A DNA stretch of 64,000 nucleotides from Solibacillus sp. FSL H8-0523 (GTDB lineage Bacteria; Bacillota; Bacilli; Bacillales_A; Planococcaceae), in the NCBI RefSeq assembly GCF_038051985.1, contig NZ_CP150291.1, forward strand, positions 372,001-436,000. The letters are read 5' to 3'. Every line of letters begins with the position of its first letter. The first letter of the stretch is position 1. A program made the translations under genes and the position numbers. The notes below the pieces were generated by a model, which was given only the letters and a program-made list of their open reading frames with translations, did not search any database and was not told the origin of the DNA. Below, piece after piece: positions 17,725 through 26,189 of the stretch.

Positions 17725-19083
17725 TTACGGTGTCGTGGAGTCATTAGTTTCATCTTCTTCTCTAGTGCCTTCCGCATTATTTAATAAGATTTCACAGTCT
17801 TCAGCTGACATCCCTTCTTCACAAGCCAGTGGTACATCCGGGCAAGTGTCGGCGTTCGGCTCACAAGTAGGAGCAAGTTCTTCACAAACCTCTACTTCAG
17901 GATCACAAGTAGGCGGCGTGTCCTCGCAAGTGTCGATGTTCGGATCACAAGCCAGTGGTACATCCGGGCAAGTGTCGGCGTTCGGCTCACAAGTAGGAGG
18001 AAGTTCTTCACAAACCTCTACTTCAGAATCACAAGTAGGCGGCGTGTCCTCGCAAGTGTCGATGTTCGGATCACAAGCCAGTGGTACATCCGGACAAGTA
18101 TCAGCGTTCGGCTCACAAGTAGGAGGAAGTTCTTCGCAAGTCTCTACTTCAGGATCACAAGCAGGCGGAAGCTCTTCACAAGTCTCTACGTTAGGATCGC
18201 AAGTAGGCGGCGTGTCCTCGCAAGTGTCAGCGTTCGGCTCACAAGCAGGAGGTGTTTCCTCGCAATATTCGATTTCGCCTTGTAAACAACGTTCCAACCG
18301 CTCTTGCTCAAGTCGTTCCTGTTCAAGACGTTCTTGTTCCAAGCGTTCTTGCTCAAGTCTTTCCTGCTCAAGAAGTGCCCAATCAATGGTTTCTTGAGCG
18401 GCTCCGTCAGTAATGACTGGCTGTACAACTGGGGGAGGGGTGTTAGTAACAGTTGCTCCCTCATCTTTAAAGCGTAGCACCTGGTCCGGTTCGACATCTA
18501 GAATTTCCATCGTGCCATCAGTGCGAATGTAAATCGCTTGATTCGCGGTAATTTGAACTGGTGTGGCCTGATTTTCTAGTTGGACGGTTACAACGCCTTC
18601 TAGTACACCAACCCAGGTCTCACCATTTTGGTCATAGTAAACGTAAAATTCCGTGCCCATTACACCCATAATGGCATTGGGCGTTTGTACGTCGAACTTC
18701 GATTCGCCTTCTAGTTTTTTTGAAATCTTCACTTTTACTTTGCCCCCGGAAAGGGTTAAGTCGGTTTTTCCAGATTTCGCTTTGACACTTGAAAGAAGTT
18801 CTTTTATAACAAGCTTTGTATTTGCGCTCACTTCAACTTGCTTATTGTTATCAATCTGCAACTTGGCACTACTTTTGGCGCCTGTTATAATCGTATCGCC
18901 TTGGGTGAAGGCCATATTTTTAAAGGCTTTAAATGTCTTTTTGCCCTTACTTTTTTGAACTTCTACTTGACCAGAAATCTCCACAATCTTTCCGGCTTTT
19001 TTCATATCTTTCGCATAGGTCGCATTGGGAAAGATTAAACAGGTTATCACAAGCAGCAAGAGGAGTAGGTACCTGTTTTTCAT
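17725..19083 (-). CDS. Secreted FecR-domain protein with LEQER and Cys-heptad repeats
   Basis: 452 residues. A signal peptide (1-24) precedes a FecR domain (about 30-190: GDTIITGAKSSAKLQI, MGTEFYVYY). Then come five tandem LEQER pentads (238-264) and about eleven 14-residue units of the type PPTCDPNVETCEEL (274-432), which place a cysteine at every seventh position. The repeats are nearly identical at DNA level, including a higher-order repeat of three units. No transmembrane anchor or LPXTG is visible; the tail is acidic. Its ATG overlaps the cyclase stop (ATGA), indicating translational coupling. FecR domains are known to pair with membrane signalling proteins, so it may be the outside partner of the CHASE2 sensor. 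Confidence 0.85.
   Translation of the reverse strand: MKNRYLLLLLLVITCLIFPNATYAKDMKKAGKIVEISGQVEVQKSKGKKTFKAFKNMAFTQGDTIITGAKSSAKLQIDNNKQVEVSANTKLVIKELLSSVKAKSGKTDLTLSGGKVKVKISKKLEGESKFDVQTPNAIMGVMGTEFYVYYDQNGETWVGVLEGVVTVQLENQATPVQITANQAIYIRTDGTMEILDVEPDQVLRFKDEGATVTNTPPPVVQPVITDGAAQETIDWALLEQERLEQERLEQERLEQERLEQERLERCLQGEIEYCEETPPACEPNADTCEDTPPTCDPNVETCEELPPACDPEVETCEELPPTCEPNADTCPDVPLACDPNIDTCEDTPPTCDSEVEVCEELPPTCEPNADTCPDVPLACDPNIDTCEDTPPTCDPEVEVCEELAPTCEPNADTCPDVPLACEEGMSAEDCEILLNNAEGTREEDETNDSTTP
17790..18265. repeat. 42-bp tandem repeats encoding the Cys-heptad region
   Basis: Degenerate 42-bp units within the fecR gene, with a 126-bp block that recurs almost unchanged. The repeat leaves a Ser/Gln-rich open frame on the opposite strand, which is an artefact. 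Confidence 0.8.
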
Positions 19084-20837
19084 GTCATGCCCTCCACTTC
19101 GTATATTGAAATGCCTTGTAACTTTCCTTTCACCTGGATTTCGCCAAGTGCATTGACGATGACGCGGTCTTTTACTTGTTCGTAAATGGTGTCACTAATA
19201 ATGATTTGCCCAGGCTTCGAATTACTTTCTAAACGAGCCGCTGTATTCACTGTATCCCCGATCACGGTATAATCCATGCGCGTTTTAGAACCGATATTTC
19301 CGACAACTGCTGGACCGGAGTGAATGCCGATACCGAATTTGACTGCTTTGCCGAAGCGCTCTTGTAATTGTTCTTCTAAAGCAACGGCTTTTTGTTTCAT
19401 TGCCCAAGCTGAACGAACGGCCTGCATCGCATGGTCTTCTAGCGGCAGTGGGGCATTATAAATGGCCATTGTCGCATCGCCAATAAATTTGTCGAGTGTG
19501 CCACCATAGTCAAAAATACAGTTGGCCGTTAAATCCAAATACTCATTTAAAATTTCGACAATCTCTTCGGGTTCGACGCTTTCTGACAATGTCGTAAAGC
19601 CACGAATATCAACAAACAATACCGTAACCTCTTTTCGAATACCCCCAAGCTTTAAGCCTTCCTCACCGTTTTCTAAAATTTCATTGACGACTTGCGGTGC
19701 GACGTAACGACCGAAAATGGATGTCACGCGCTTTCGTTCAGATAGCTCGTTGAAATAATGGAAAGCAACCGCACAAACATAGCTAGTGGCTAACAACAAA
19801 AGACCATAAACGAACGCGATTATTAAGCCATTTTCATAAAGCAATTTCCCCAAGTAGCCAAAAAGCCCAGCAAACACAGCGAGTAAAATTAATGAAACAA
19901 ACGGCGATTTCATACGGCAAATAAAGTAAGCAATACTACTTAACATAACTAAAATAAGCGCATTCCATTGCCAGTCTACCTCTTTTTTAAAATTGCCTTC
20001 TAATAAATTTTGAATAATATTGGCATGGATTTCGACACCATACATGCTTTGCTTTTTATCAAGCGGGGTTAAAAAATCATCCTTAATGCCAACTGTATAA
20101 GGACCAATTAACACAATACGATCCTCAAAATAGTCAGCCGGTACATCCCCGTTGAGCACCATCGAATACGGAATCACTTCAAATTGATTTGGCGCTCCCG
20201 CGTAATCGATGTGAAATTGCTGAAGTTCATTAAGCGCGCTTTCATCAAAACGCAATGGCTCACCCATTTTTTGCGCATAGTGTTGGGCAATGACAGAAGA
20301 AAAGCTGTTAATTTCTTCACCTTCAAATGTAAAACGGTAAAGTGCGCGGCGGACAACACCGTCCTCGTCAGGGAAGGTATTTAAATGACCAAGCCCGACT
20401 GCAGCTTCTTTTAACGGCGGAAACGGTTCCGATAACTCGGTACTTTCAATCATCCCGCGCTGCGAAAATTTATCGAACATCCCATAACGGGCAAGCACAA
20501 CATTGCCTGCGTTTTGAACTGCCTCAATGAATGCTTCATCGTCCTCAGGATTGTCGGATGCGAGCGGGAACGTAATATCGAACCCAATAACGGCTGCAAA
20601 ATCAGCTAGCTCATTGACAAGCTGGGCATGAACATCGCGAGGCCAAGGCCATTGCCCAACGTCGTGTAAACTTTCATCATCAATCGCTAAAATCGCGACA
20701 CGGTAATCAGTTTCGCGTTCATCTTGTAGCCAAATATCCTGCAGCTTTACGTCGATTGTTTGAAATGATTGTTGGTAAAGTAAAAAAACAAAAATAAGCG
20801 TTAGTACAGTAAAGAGAGCGGCTAATCGAATTTTCAT
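19080..20837 (-). CDS. CHASE2-domain class III adenylate cyclase
   Basis: 585 residues. One N-terminal membrane helix (5-22) leads to an extracytoplasmic CHASE2 domain (about 25-285, with AIDDESL, WPWPRDVHA, GFDITF, VLIGPYTVGIKDDFLTP). Three membrane helices (about 290-360) follow, then a class III cyclase domain. Metal-binding aspartates are Asp410 (LFVDIRGFT) and Asp454 (KFIGDATMAI). Lys450 and Thr524 occupy the base-selecting positions of class IIIb adenylate cyclases, and Asn531/Arg535 (VNTAAR) the transition-state positions. All catalytic residues are present, so cAMP synthesis is expected. It starts 9 nt after DUF3307 and overlaps fecR by 4 nt. Confidence 0.9.
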   Translation of the reverse strand: MKIRLAALFTVLTLIFVFLLYQQSFQTIDVKLQDIWLQDERETDYRVAILAIDDESLHDVGQWPWPRDVHAQLVNELADFAAVIGFDITFPLASDNPEDDEAFIEAVQNAGNVVLARYGMFDKFSQRGMIESTELSEPFPPLKEAAVGLGHLNTFPDEDGVVRRALYRFTFEGEEINSFSSVIAQHYAQKMGEPLRFDESALNELQQFHIDYAGAPNQFEVIPYSMVLNGDVPADYFEDRIVLIGPYTVGIKDDFLTPLDKKQSMYGVEIHANIIQNLLEGNFKKEVDWQWNALILVMLSSIAYFICRMKSPFVSLILLAVFAGLFGYLGKLLYENGLIIAFVYGLLLLATSYVCAVAFHYFNELSERKRVTSIFGRYVAPQVVNEILENGEEGLKLGGIRKEVTVLFVDIRGFTTLSESVEPEEIVEILNEYLDLTANCIFDYGGTLDKFIGDATMAIYNAPLPLEDHAMQAVRSAWAMKQKAVALEEQLQERFGKAVKFGIGIHSGPAVVGNIGSKTRMDYTVIGDTVNTAARLESNSKPGQIIISDTIYEQVKDRVIVNALGEIQVKGKLQGISIYEVEGMT

Positions 20838-20846
20838 GTTGGGCTC

Positions 20847-21191
20847 CTACGAAATTTTTTCTGACATGAACAAAAGAAACACGATGATTTGTACGACATG
20901 GATCAGCTGATCAATAGCGAGTCCCCAGCCTAAAGGATTGAGCTTTTTGTAAAACCACAGCGGTCTCGCCTTTAAATAGTCCGCCCCAGCATGTACAACA
21001 AATAAAATGAAAACATCAGACAAATCGACAGAATAGCCAATAAGATGTGCGGCAATCAGCACGGTTCCTGTCCATATTCCCGCATGAGTAGCGAGAATGA
21101 TCCCATTTTTCCCTTTCATTTCAGCGAGGAACGCTCCTTGAAGTGGATAATCCGCCAGTAAATGTGCAAAAAGCAATATTAAAAAATCCAC
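20847..21191 (-). CDS. DUF3307 small membrane protein
   Basis: 114 residues, GTG start with GGAGGTGC upstream. The opening HLLADYPLQGAFLAEMKGKNG and the central HAGADYLKARPLW are typical of DUF3307, a family of small integral membrane proteins of unknown function; three to four helices are visible. It is the first gene of the DUF3307-cyclase-fecR operon, 9 nt before the cyclase. A role in that pathway is suggested only by position. Confidence 0.75.
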   Translation of the reverse strand: MDFLILLFAHLLADYPLQGAFLAEMKGKNGIILATHAGIWTGTVLIAAHLIGYSVDLSDVFILFVVHAGADYLKARPLWFYKKLNPLGWGLAIDQLIHVVQIIVFLLFMSEKIS

Positions 21192-21518
21192 TGAGCACCT
21201 CCGTGTCTATAAAATTTCTGAATAGAAAGACTTTTTTATATTACTTTCTATTATAACGGTTTATTTAGTGAAAAATAAACAAAAACGAGTAGAAAAATGC
21301 GAGAAAGAGAGAATAGTATGACTTATTATGTTGGAAATGTTGAGGGATTGGAATAGTGAGAGAGGTTTCGTACTACCTAATTATTGGTTTTACAAAAGTC
21401 ACCTAATTGAAACTTCGACTGCTCGCTTTTTCATGAAAAGGGACAATGGCGCTAGTGATAGGTGCTTTTTGCACGATATGTTATAGTAAATTCAATGAGT
21501 GATTGAAAGGGTGTTTGT
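21192..21518. other. Divergent intergenic region between the cyclase operon and topB
   Basis: About 330 bases with no gene. A perfect 9-bp inverted repeat AATAGAAAG (21221-21229) / CTTTCTATT (21244-21252) overlaps a TATAAT (21255-21250 on the minus strand) whose -35 (TTATTT) is weak. It is a plausible operator for the minus-strand operon. Confidence 0.4.
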
Positions 21519-23708
21519 ATGGCTAAAAGTTTAGTATTAGCAGAAAAACCTTCAGTAGCACGCGATATTGCGAATGTGCTGAAGTGTACGAAAAAAGGAA
21601 ATGGTTATTTAGAGGGCGACAAATATATCGTCACTTGGGCGTTAGGACATTTAGTAACACTTGCCGATCCAGAATCTTACGACGAAAAATATAAAAAGTG
21701 GAATTTAGAAGATCTACCGATGCTGCCAGATCGACTGAAATTGACAACAATTAAGCAAACAACGAAGCAGTACAATGCGGTCAAGTCGCAGTTAACGCGT
21801 GGTGATGTGAATGAAATTATTATCGCTACCGATGCGGGTCGTGAAGGGGAACTTGTGGCACGCTGGATCATTGAACGTGCAAAGGTCAACAAACCAATCA
21901 AGCGTCTATGGATTTCATCTGTAACAGACAAAGCCATTAAAGAAGGCTTCGCGAACTTAAAGCCGGGCAAAGCTTATGAGGATTTATACCATGCTGCGGT
22001 TGCGCGTAGTGAAGCAGACTGGTATTTAGGGTTAAATGCAACGCGTGCTTTATCGACAAAATATAACGCGCAGTTAAATACAGGCCGTGTACAGACGCCA
22101 GTTGTCGCGATGGTCGGTGCGCGTGAAGATGAAATTAAAAGCTTCAAAGCACAAACGTACTATGGTATTGAAGCACAAACAAAGGATTTAAAATTAACGT
22201 GGCAAGATGCAAACGGCAATGCACGCAGCTTTGCGAAAGAAAAAATCGATGCCATCGTCAATTCTTTAGATAAAAAAGATGCAACGGTTGTCGCGATTGA
22301 CCGCAAACCGAAAAAGACATTTTCACCAGGGTTATACGATTTAACGGAATTACAGCGCGATGCCAATAAAATTTTCGGCTACTCAGCAAAAGAAACGTTA
22401 AATATTATGCAAAAATTATATGAGTCACACAAAGTATTAACGTACCCACGTACAGACTCACGCTATATTTCAAATGATATCGTGCCAACATTACCAGAGC
22501 GCTTAAAAGCATGTGGAGTTGGTGAATTCCGTCCGCTTGCCAACAAAATTTTAACAAAGCCGATTAAAGCAAATAAATCATTTGTCGATGATGCGCGTGT
22601 TTCAGATCACCACGCGATTATTCCAACTGAAGAATACGTCAACTTCTCCGCGTTCTCAGATAAGGAACGCAAAATTTATGACTTAGTTGTGAAGCGTTTC
22701 TTAGCGGTATTATTCCCAGCGCATGAATATGAGCAATTAACGGTGCAAGCTACAATTGGCTCAGAAAAATTCATCGCCCGTGGGAAAACGGTCGTAACGA
22801 TGGGCTGGAAGGAAGTTTACTCAAATCGCTTTGATGATGAGGAGTCAAACGAAGATGTAAAAGAGCAACTGTTACCACGTCTTGAAAAAGGCCAAGTGTT
22901 ACCAGTTAATTTACTCGCACAAACGTCAGGCCAAACAAAAGCCCCTGCACGTTTTACCGAGGCAACATTACTTTCGGCAATGGAAAACCCAACAAAGTAT
23001 ATGAGTTCGCAAAATAAGCAACTTGCTGAGACGTTAAAATCAACAGGTGGGTTAGGTACCGTTGCGACGCGTGCAGATATTATGGAAAAGCTATTTAACT
23101 CATTCCTAATCGAAAAGCGCGGCAAGGACATTCATATCACGTCAAAAGGCCGTCAGCTACTCGACTTAGTTCCAGACGAATTGAAATCGCCTGAAACAAC
23201 AGGGCAGTGGGAACAAAAGCTGGAGCTGATCGCAAAAGGTAAGCTGAAAAAGGATGCCTTCATTAATGAAATGAAGCAGCATACAAAATCAGTCGTTCAA
23301 GATATTAAAAATAGTGAGAAGAAATTCAAGCACGATAATATCTCAACAAAGACTTGTCCGGATTGTGGTAAGCCAATGCTTGAAGTAAACGGCAAAAAGG
23401 GCAAAATGCTTGTGTGCCAAGACCGCGAATGTGGTCACCGTAAAAACGTATCACGCGTGACAAATGCGCGCTGTCCACAGTGTAAGAAAAAACTTGAATT
23501 ACACGGACAAGGGGACGGTCAAATTTTCGTATGTAAATGCGGTCATCGTGAAAAATTATCAGCCTTTGAAGCGCGTCGTAAAAAAGAAGGTGGCGGAAAA
23601 GTCGATAAGCGCGCTGTCCAAAATTATATGAAGCAGCAAAATAAAGAAGAAGAGCCAGTGAACAATGCGTTTGCAGATTTATTAAAAGGCTTTAAATTAG
23701 AAGACTAA
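21519..23708 (+). CDS. topB: DNA topoisomerase III (type IA)
   Basis: 729 residues. The Toprim domain holds EKPS (residues 9-12) and the metal-binding DAGREGE (105-111). The catalytic tyrosine is Tyr309 in TYPRTDSRYI. The C-terminus carries two zinc-ribbon-like clusters (CPDCGKP...CQDRECGHRK and CPQCKKK...CKCGHR). It relaxes and decatenates negatively supercoiled DNA. A strong terminator follows, so it is transcribed alone. Confidence 0.95.
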   Translation: MAKSLVLAEKPSVARDIANVLKCTKKGNGYLEGDKYIVTWALGHLVTLADPESYDEKYKKWNLEDLPMLPDRLKLTTIKQTTKQYNAVKSQLTRGDVNEIIIATDAGREGELVARWIIERAKVNKPIKRLWISSVTDKAIKEGFANLKPGKAYEDLYHAAVARSEADWYLGLNATRALSTKYNAQLNTGRVQTPVVAMVGAREDEIKSFKAQTYYGIEAQTKDLKLTWQDANGNARSFAKEKIDAIVNSLDKKDATVVAIDRKPKKTFSPGLYDLTELQRDANKIFGYSAKETLNIMQKLYESHKVLTYPRTDSRYISNDIVPTLPERLKACGVGEFRPLANKILTKPIKANKSFVDDARVSDHHAIIPTEEYVNFSAFSDKERKIYDLVVKRFLAVLFPAHEYEQLTVQATIGSEKFIARGKTVVTMGWKEVYSNRFDDEESNEDVKEQLLPRLEKGQVLPVNLLAQTSGQTKAPARFTEATLLSAMENPTKYMSSQNKQLAETLKSTGGLGTVATRADIMEKLFNSFLIEKRGKDIHITSKGRQLLDLVPDELKSPETTGQWEQKLELIAKGKLKKDAFINEMKQHTKSVVQDIKNSEKKFKHDNISTKTCPDCGKPMLEVNGKKGKMLVCQDRECGHRKNVSRVTNARCPQCKKKLELHGQGDGQIFVCKCGHREKLSAFEARRKKEGGGKVDKRAVQNYMKQQNKEEEPVNNAFADLLKGFKLED

Positions 23709-23714
23709 CAATAA

Positions 23715-23751
23715 GCGCCTAAAAGAATTCATTCTTTTAGGCGTTTTTTTA
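23715..23751 (+). terminator. Terminator of topB
   Basis: CGCCTAAAAGAAT / ATTCTTTTAGGCG perfect hairpin and T7. Confidence 0.9.
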
Positions 23752-23950
23752 CGCTAGAAAAACGGTTTCCATTTACAAATAAAGGGTAATTAAATTTAAC
23801 TATACAGTTTTAAACAGATTGCAATGAATATCCCCCGATTAATAGGCACAAAGAATCGAATATGTACAATTGGTGAATGTTTTATTTTCCCATCCGATAT
23901 TATTTTATATAATGTACGTAACAAATCGAGCGAAAAAGAGGTGAAACGTC

Positions 23951-24775
23951 ATGAAAATTTCTACTTTATTACACGGCTACAATCCTGACTTAGAGGAAAG
24001 AAAGCGCGCCGCCCAGCGCAAAGAGGTCGGCGATGTTTATAAAAAGCATGCCAAATACGCAGATGCCAACAAGAATCCAATCCTCCAAGCGCTTGAAAAT
24101 TTACTTTCTGGTAAAACAGAGAAGGAATTACACGAGGCCGATGCAGCGGCTCGTAAGGATACGCATCCAGTAGAGGCAAAGGAAGCGAACTTAGAGCGTC
24201 CAGAAGTGAAAAAAGAAATTTCTCAGCTCAAGCAAACTGAGCAAGAAGTCATTCAGCATGAGAATGCCCATAAATCATCAGGGGCAGGTGTCACCGGTGC
24301 GGTAACGTATACGCACACAACAGGGCCCGACGATCAGCGCTACATCAACGGTGGTGAAGTAGCGATTCAAATGCCGGCAACGACTGGAGAGCCGGAGGAA
24401 ACGATTGCCTTACTTGAAAAAGTACGCCAAGCAGCATTAGCACCGGCAGAGCCATCTCCGCAAGATTTACGTGTCGCGGCAAGTGCCTCAGCGCAAATTC
24501 AACAAGTGCGCGCAGATAAATTCGGCGAGCCACTAGAAGAGCAAGAGGAAGTCGCACCGTTTGCGGACGAGGATTTAACGTTTGAGGTGCCTGAAAAATT
24601 CCAAAAGGATTTTGCGCGTAACCCCGAACAGCAAACGGTATTTGGCCAGGATTTAGAAAAGCTATTGACGCAGCGCACATTTAACAATGCATCACAAACG
24701 TATAACGCCCATATTGCCATGGTGAAAAACGGATACCGTTCTGTGGCGGAGCCAATTTTCTCACAAGTTGCTTAA
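23951..24775 (+). CDS. SprA-related / CJM1_0395-family putative metalloprotease
   Basis: 274 residues, mostly charged and Gln/Glu-rich. The core QHENAHKSSGAGVTGAVTYT followed by TGPDDQRYINGGEVAIQM matches the SprA-related family, with an HExxH-like HENAH that suggests zinc binding. It has no signal peptide. C-terminal residues (SQTYNAHIAMVKNGY) resemble the tails seen in this family near flagellar or phage-like genes. The function is not established. GAGGTGA lies before the ATG; monocistronic. Confidence 0.65.
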   Translation: MKISTLLHGYNPDLEERKRAAQRKEVGDVYKKHAKYADANKNPILQALENLLSGKTEKELHEADAAARKDTHPVEAKEANLERPEVKKEISQLKQTEQEVIQHENAHKSSGAGVTGAVTYTHTTGPDDQRYINGGEVAIQMPATTGEPEETIALLEKVRQAALAPAEPSPQDLRVAASASAQIQQVRADKFGEPLEEQEEVAPFADEDLTFEVPEKFQKDFARNPEQQTVFGQDLEKLLTQRTFNNASQTYNAHIAMVKNGYRSVAEPIFSQVA

Positions 24776-24783
24776 GTCTTTAT

Positions 24784-24824
24784 AACCCTCGTCATTAGTT
24801 TACGTAACTAATCATGGGGGTTTA
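24784..24824 (+). terminator. Terminator after the SprA-related gene
   Basis: CCCTC-TCATTAGTT / AACTAATCATGGGGG hairpin followed by TTTATTT. Confidence 0.7.
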
Positions 24825-24849
24825 TTTGTGTTAACATTTACTTTAACTT

Positions 24850-24960
24850 AATACAGCAGAAGTCCCCGTTAAGCCCTTGGCGGGTGTCACCGATTTTTAA
24901 AGGAGTTTTTCGAGTAGACTCGAAAAAAATCTGGACGCAATTATGCCGAGGCATAATTGA
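24850..24960 (+). repeat. Structured intergenic repeat, copy A
   Basis: Contains GGCGGGTGTCACCGATTTTTAA, then a hairpin TTTTTCGAGT (24906-24915) / ACTCGAAAAA (24918-24927). AAATCTGGACG and a perfect 10-bp inverted repeat CAATTATGCC (24938-24947) / GGCATAATTG (24950-24959) follow. The first and last boxes recur in inverted orientation at 28651-28800 with a different middle. It lies just upstream of ybaK, in the same orientation. Confidence 0.7.
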
Positions 24961-25010
24961 GATAGAGGTGTTATACTAGTTTCAATATTTCGAGAATTGG
25001 AGTGGTCACT

Positions 25011-25499
25011 TTGGCGAAAAAGCATGTGAAAACAAACGCCATTCGTTTAATCGAGCAACAAAAAATTGCGCATGAAATCTTTGAATACACGACAGAAGAC
25101 GGCGCGGCGGTAGATGGTGTCACCGTTGCAGAAAAAATAGGTCAGCCGGTTGCGTATGTGTATAAAACCTTGATTGCAACTGCAGGGAAGGGCAACTATT
25201 TTGTGTTTGTGATCCCGGTGGCAGCGGAACTCAATTTAAAGGCGGCGGCAAAAGTGGTCGGCGAGAAAAAAGTGGAACTAATTGCGGTAAAAGAACTCCT
25301 TGGTTTAACGGGTTATGTACGAGGAGGCTGTTCGCCGGTGGGGATGAAAAAATTATTCCCAACCTATATCGAACAGGCTGTAGAAACGCTGGATTATCTG
25401 ATCGTCAGTGCTGGAAAAATCGGCATGCAGATGAAACTCGCACCACAAGATTTAGCAAAAGCTTCGGGTGCAAAATTTGCATCAATTGTAGCTGAATAG
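25011..25499 (+). CDS. ybaK: YbaK/ProX-type Cys-tRNA(Pro) deacylase
   Basis: The TTG at 25011 has GGAG 8 nt upstream and is preferred to an in-frame GTG at 25002. The 162-residue protein has [37 protein letters not shown], and the [13 protein letters not shown] loop typical of YbaK. Members hydrolyse mischarged Cys-tRNA(Pro) made by prolyl-tRNA synthetase. It is followed 14 nt later by a membrane protein gene, probably cotranscribed. Confidence 0.88.
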   Translation: MAKKHVKTNAIRLIEQQKIAHEIFEYTTEDGAAVDGVTVAEKIGQPVAYVYKTLIATAGKGNYFVFVIPVAAELNLKAAAKVVGEKKVELIAVKELLGLTGYVRGGCSPVGMKKLFPTYIEQAVETLDYLIVSAGKIGMQMKLAPQDLAKASGAKFASIVAE

Positions 25500-25513
25500 A
25501 AAGAAGGTTGGGA

Positions 25514-26131
25514 ATGTCGAAAAAATTTTGGTGGCAGTGGTCGAGCTTCTTTGTCGGGCTGATTGTGATGTCGCTAGGTATTACAATGACGATTAAAGGC
25601 AACGTCATTGGCACAAGCCCATGGGATGTCTTCCATATTGGCATGTTCAAACAGTTTGGCTTCACCATTGGTACGTGGTCGATTTTAACAGGACTACTGA
25701 TTATTGTAGCAACCTCACTTTATTTAAAGCGTTGGCCACAATTAGCAACGTGGCTCAATATGCTATTAATTGGCACCTTTATTGATATCTTTAACTGGCT
25801 GTTACCAGATGCACAGCGTTTTTTATGGGAAATTACATATTTTGCGGCAGGCTTCGTCATTATGAGTACCGGCTGTGCGCTTTATATCGCCGCAAGTCTC
25901 GGTGCAGGACCGCGCGATACAATTATGATGATTATAGCGAGTAAGGGCTATTCGGTGAAAACGGGGCGTATGGTCATGGAAGTATTCGCCGCGTTATTCG
26001 GCTGGTTACTTGGTGGTCCAGTGGGAGTTGGTACCGTGATATTAGCACTTGGCACCGGCTATATTATTCAGCCCGCGCTCTTTTTCTTTAAGGGGAAGCT
26101 CGAAAAAATTATTGGCGAGCCGCTAACGTAA
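25514..26131 (+). CDS. YczE/YyaS/YitT-family membrane protein
   Basis: 205 residues with about five helices. GNVIGTSPWDVFHIG and AASLGAGPRDTIMMIIASK are the paired half-repeats characteristic of the YczE/YyaS family. ATG 25514 is preferred since AGAAGG lies 6 nt upstream; an upstream TTG at 25508 overlaps it. The function is unknown; YczE in B. subtilis influences surfactin synthesis. Confidence 0.78.
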   Translation: MSKKFWWQWSSFFVGLIVMSLGITMTIKGNVIGTSPWDVFHIGMFKQFGFTIGTWSILTGLLIIVATSLYLKRWPQLATWLNMLLIGTFIDIFNWLLPDAQRFLWEITYFAAGFVIMSTGCALYIAASLGAGPRDTIMMIIASKGYSVKTGRMVMEVFAALFGWLLGGPVGVGTVILALGTGYIIQPALFFFKGKLEKIIGEPLT

Positions 26132-26189
26132 AAAATTGGGCACTTATGCTACACTATTACTGAGATGGATATCGAAAGGATGAGCAAGT

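Noticed and set aside
17790..18265. Regular short repeats that could suggest a CRISPR array
   Set aside because: The repeats are coding, contiguous and without unique spacers; no cas genes are near.
17702..18397. 231-residue Ser/Gln-rich open frame on the plus strand
   Set aside because: It is the mirror image of the fecR repeats on the other strand; it has no ribosome-binding site of its own and no recognisable family.
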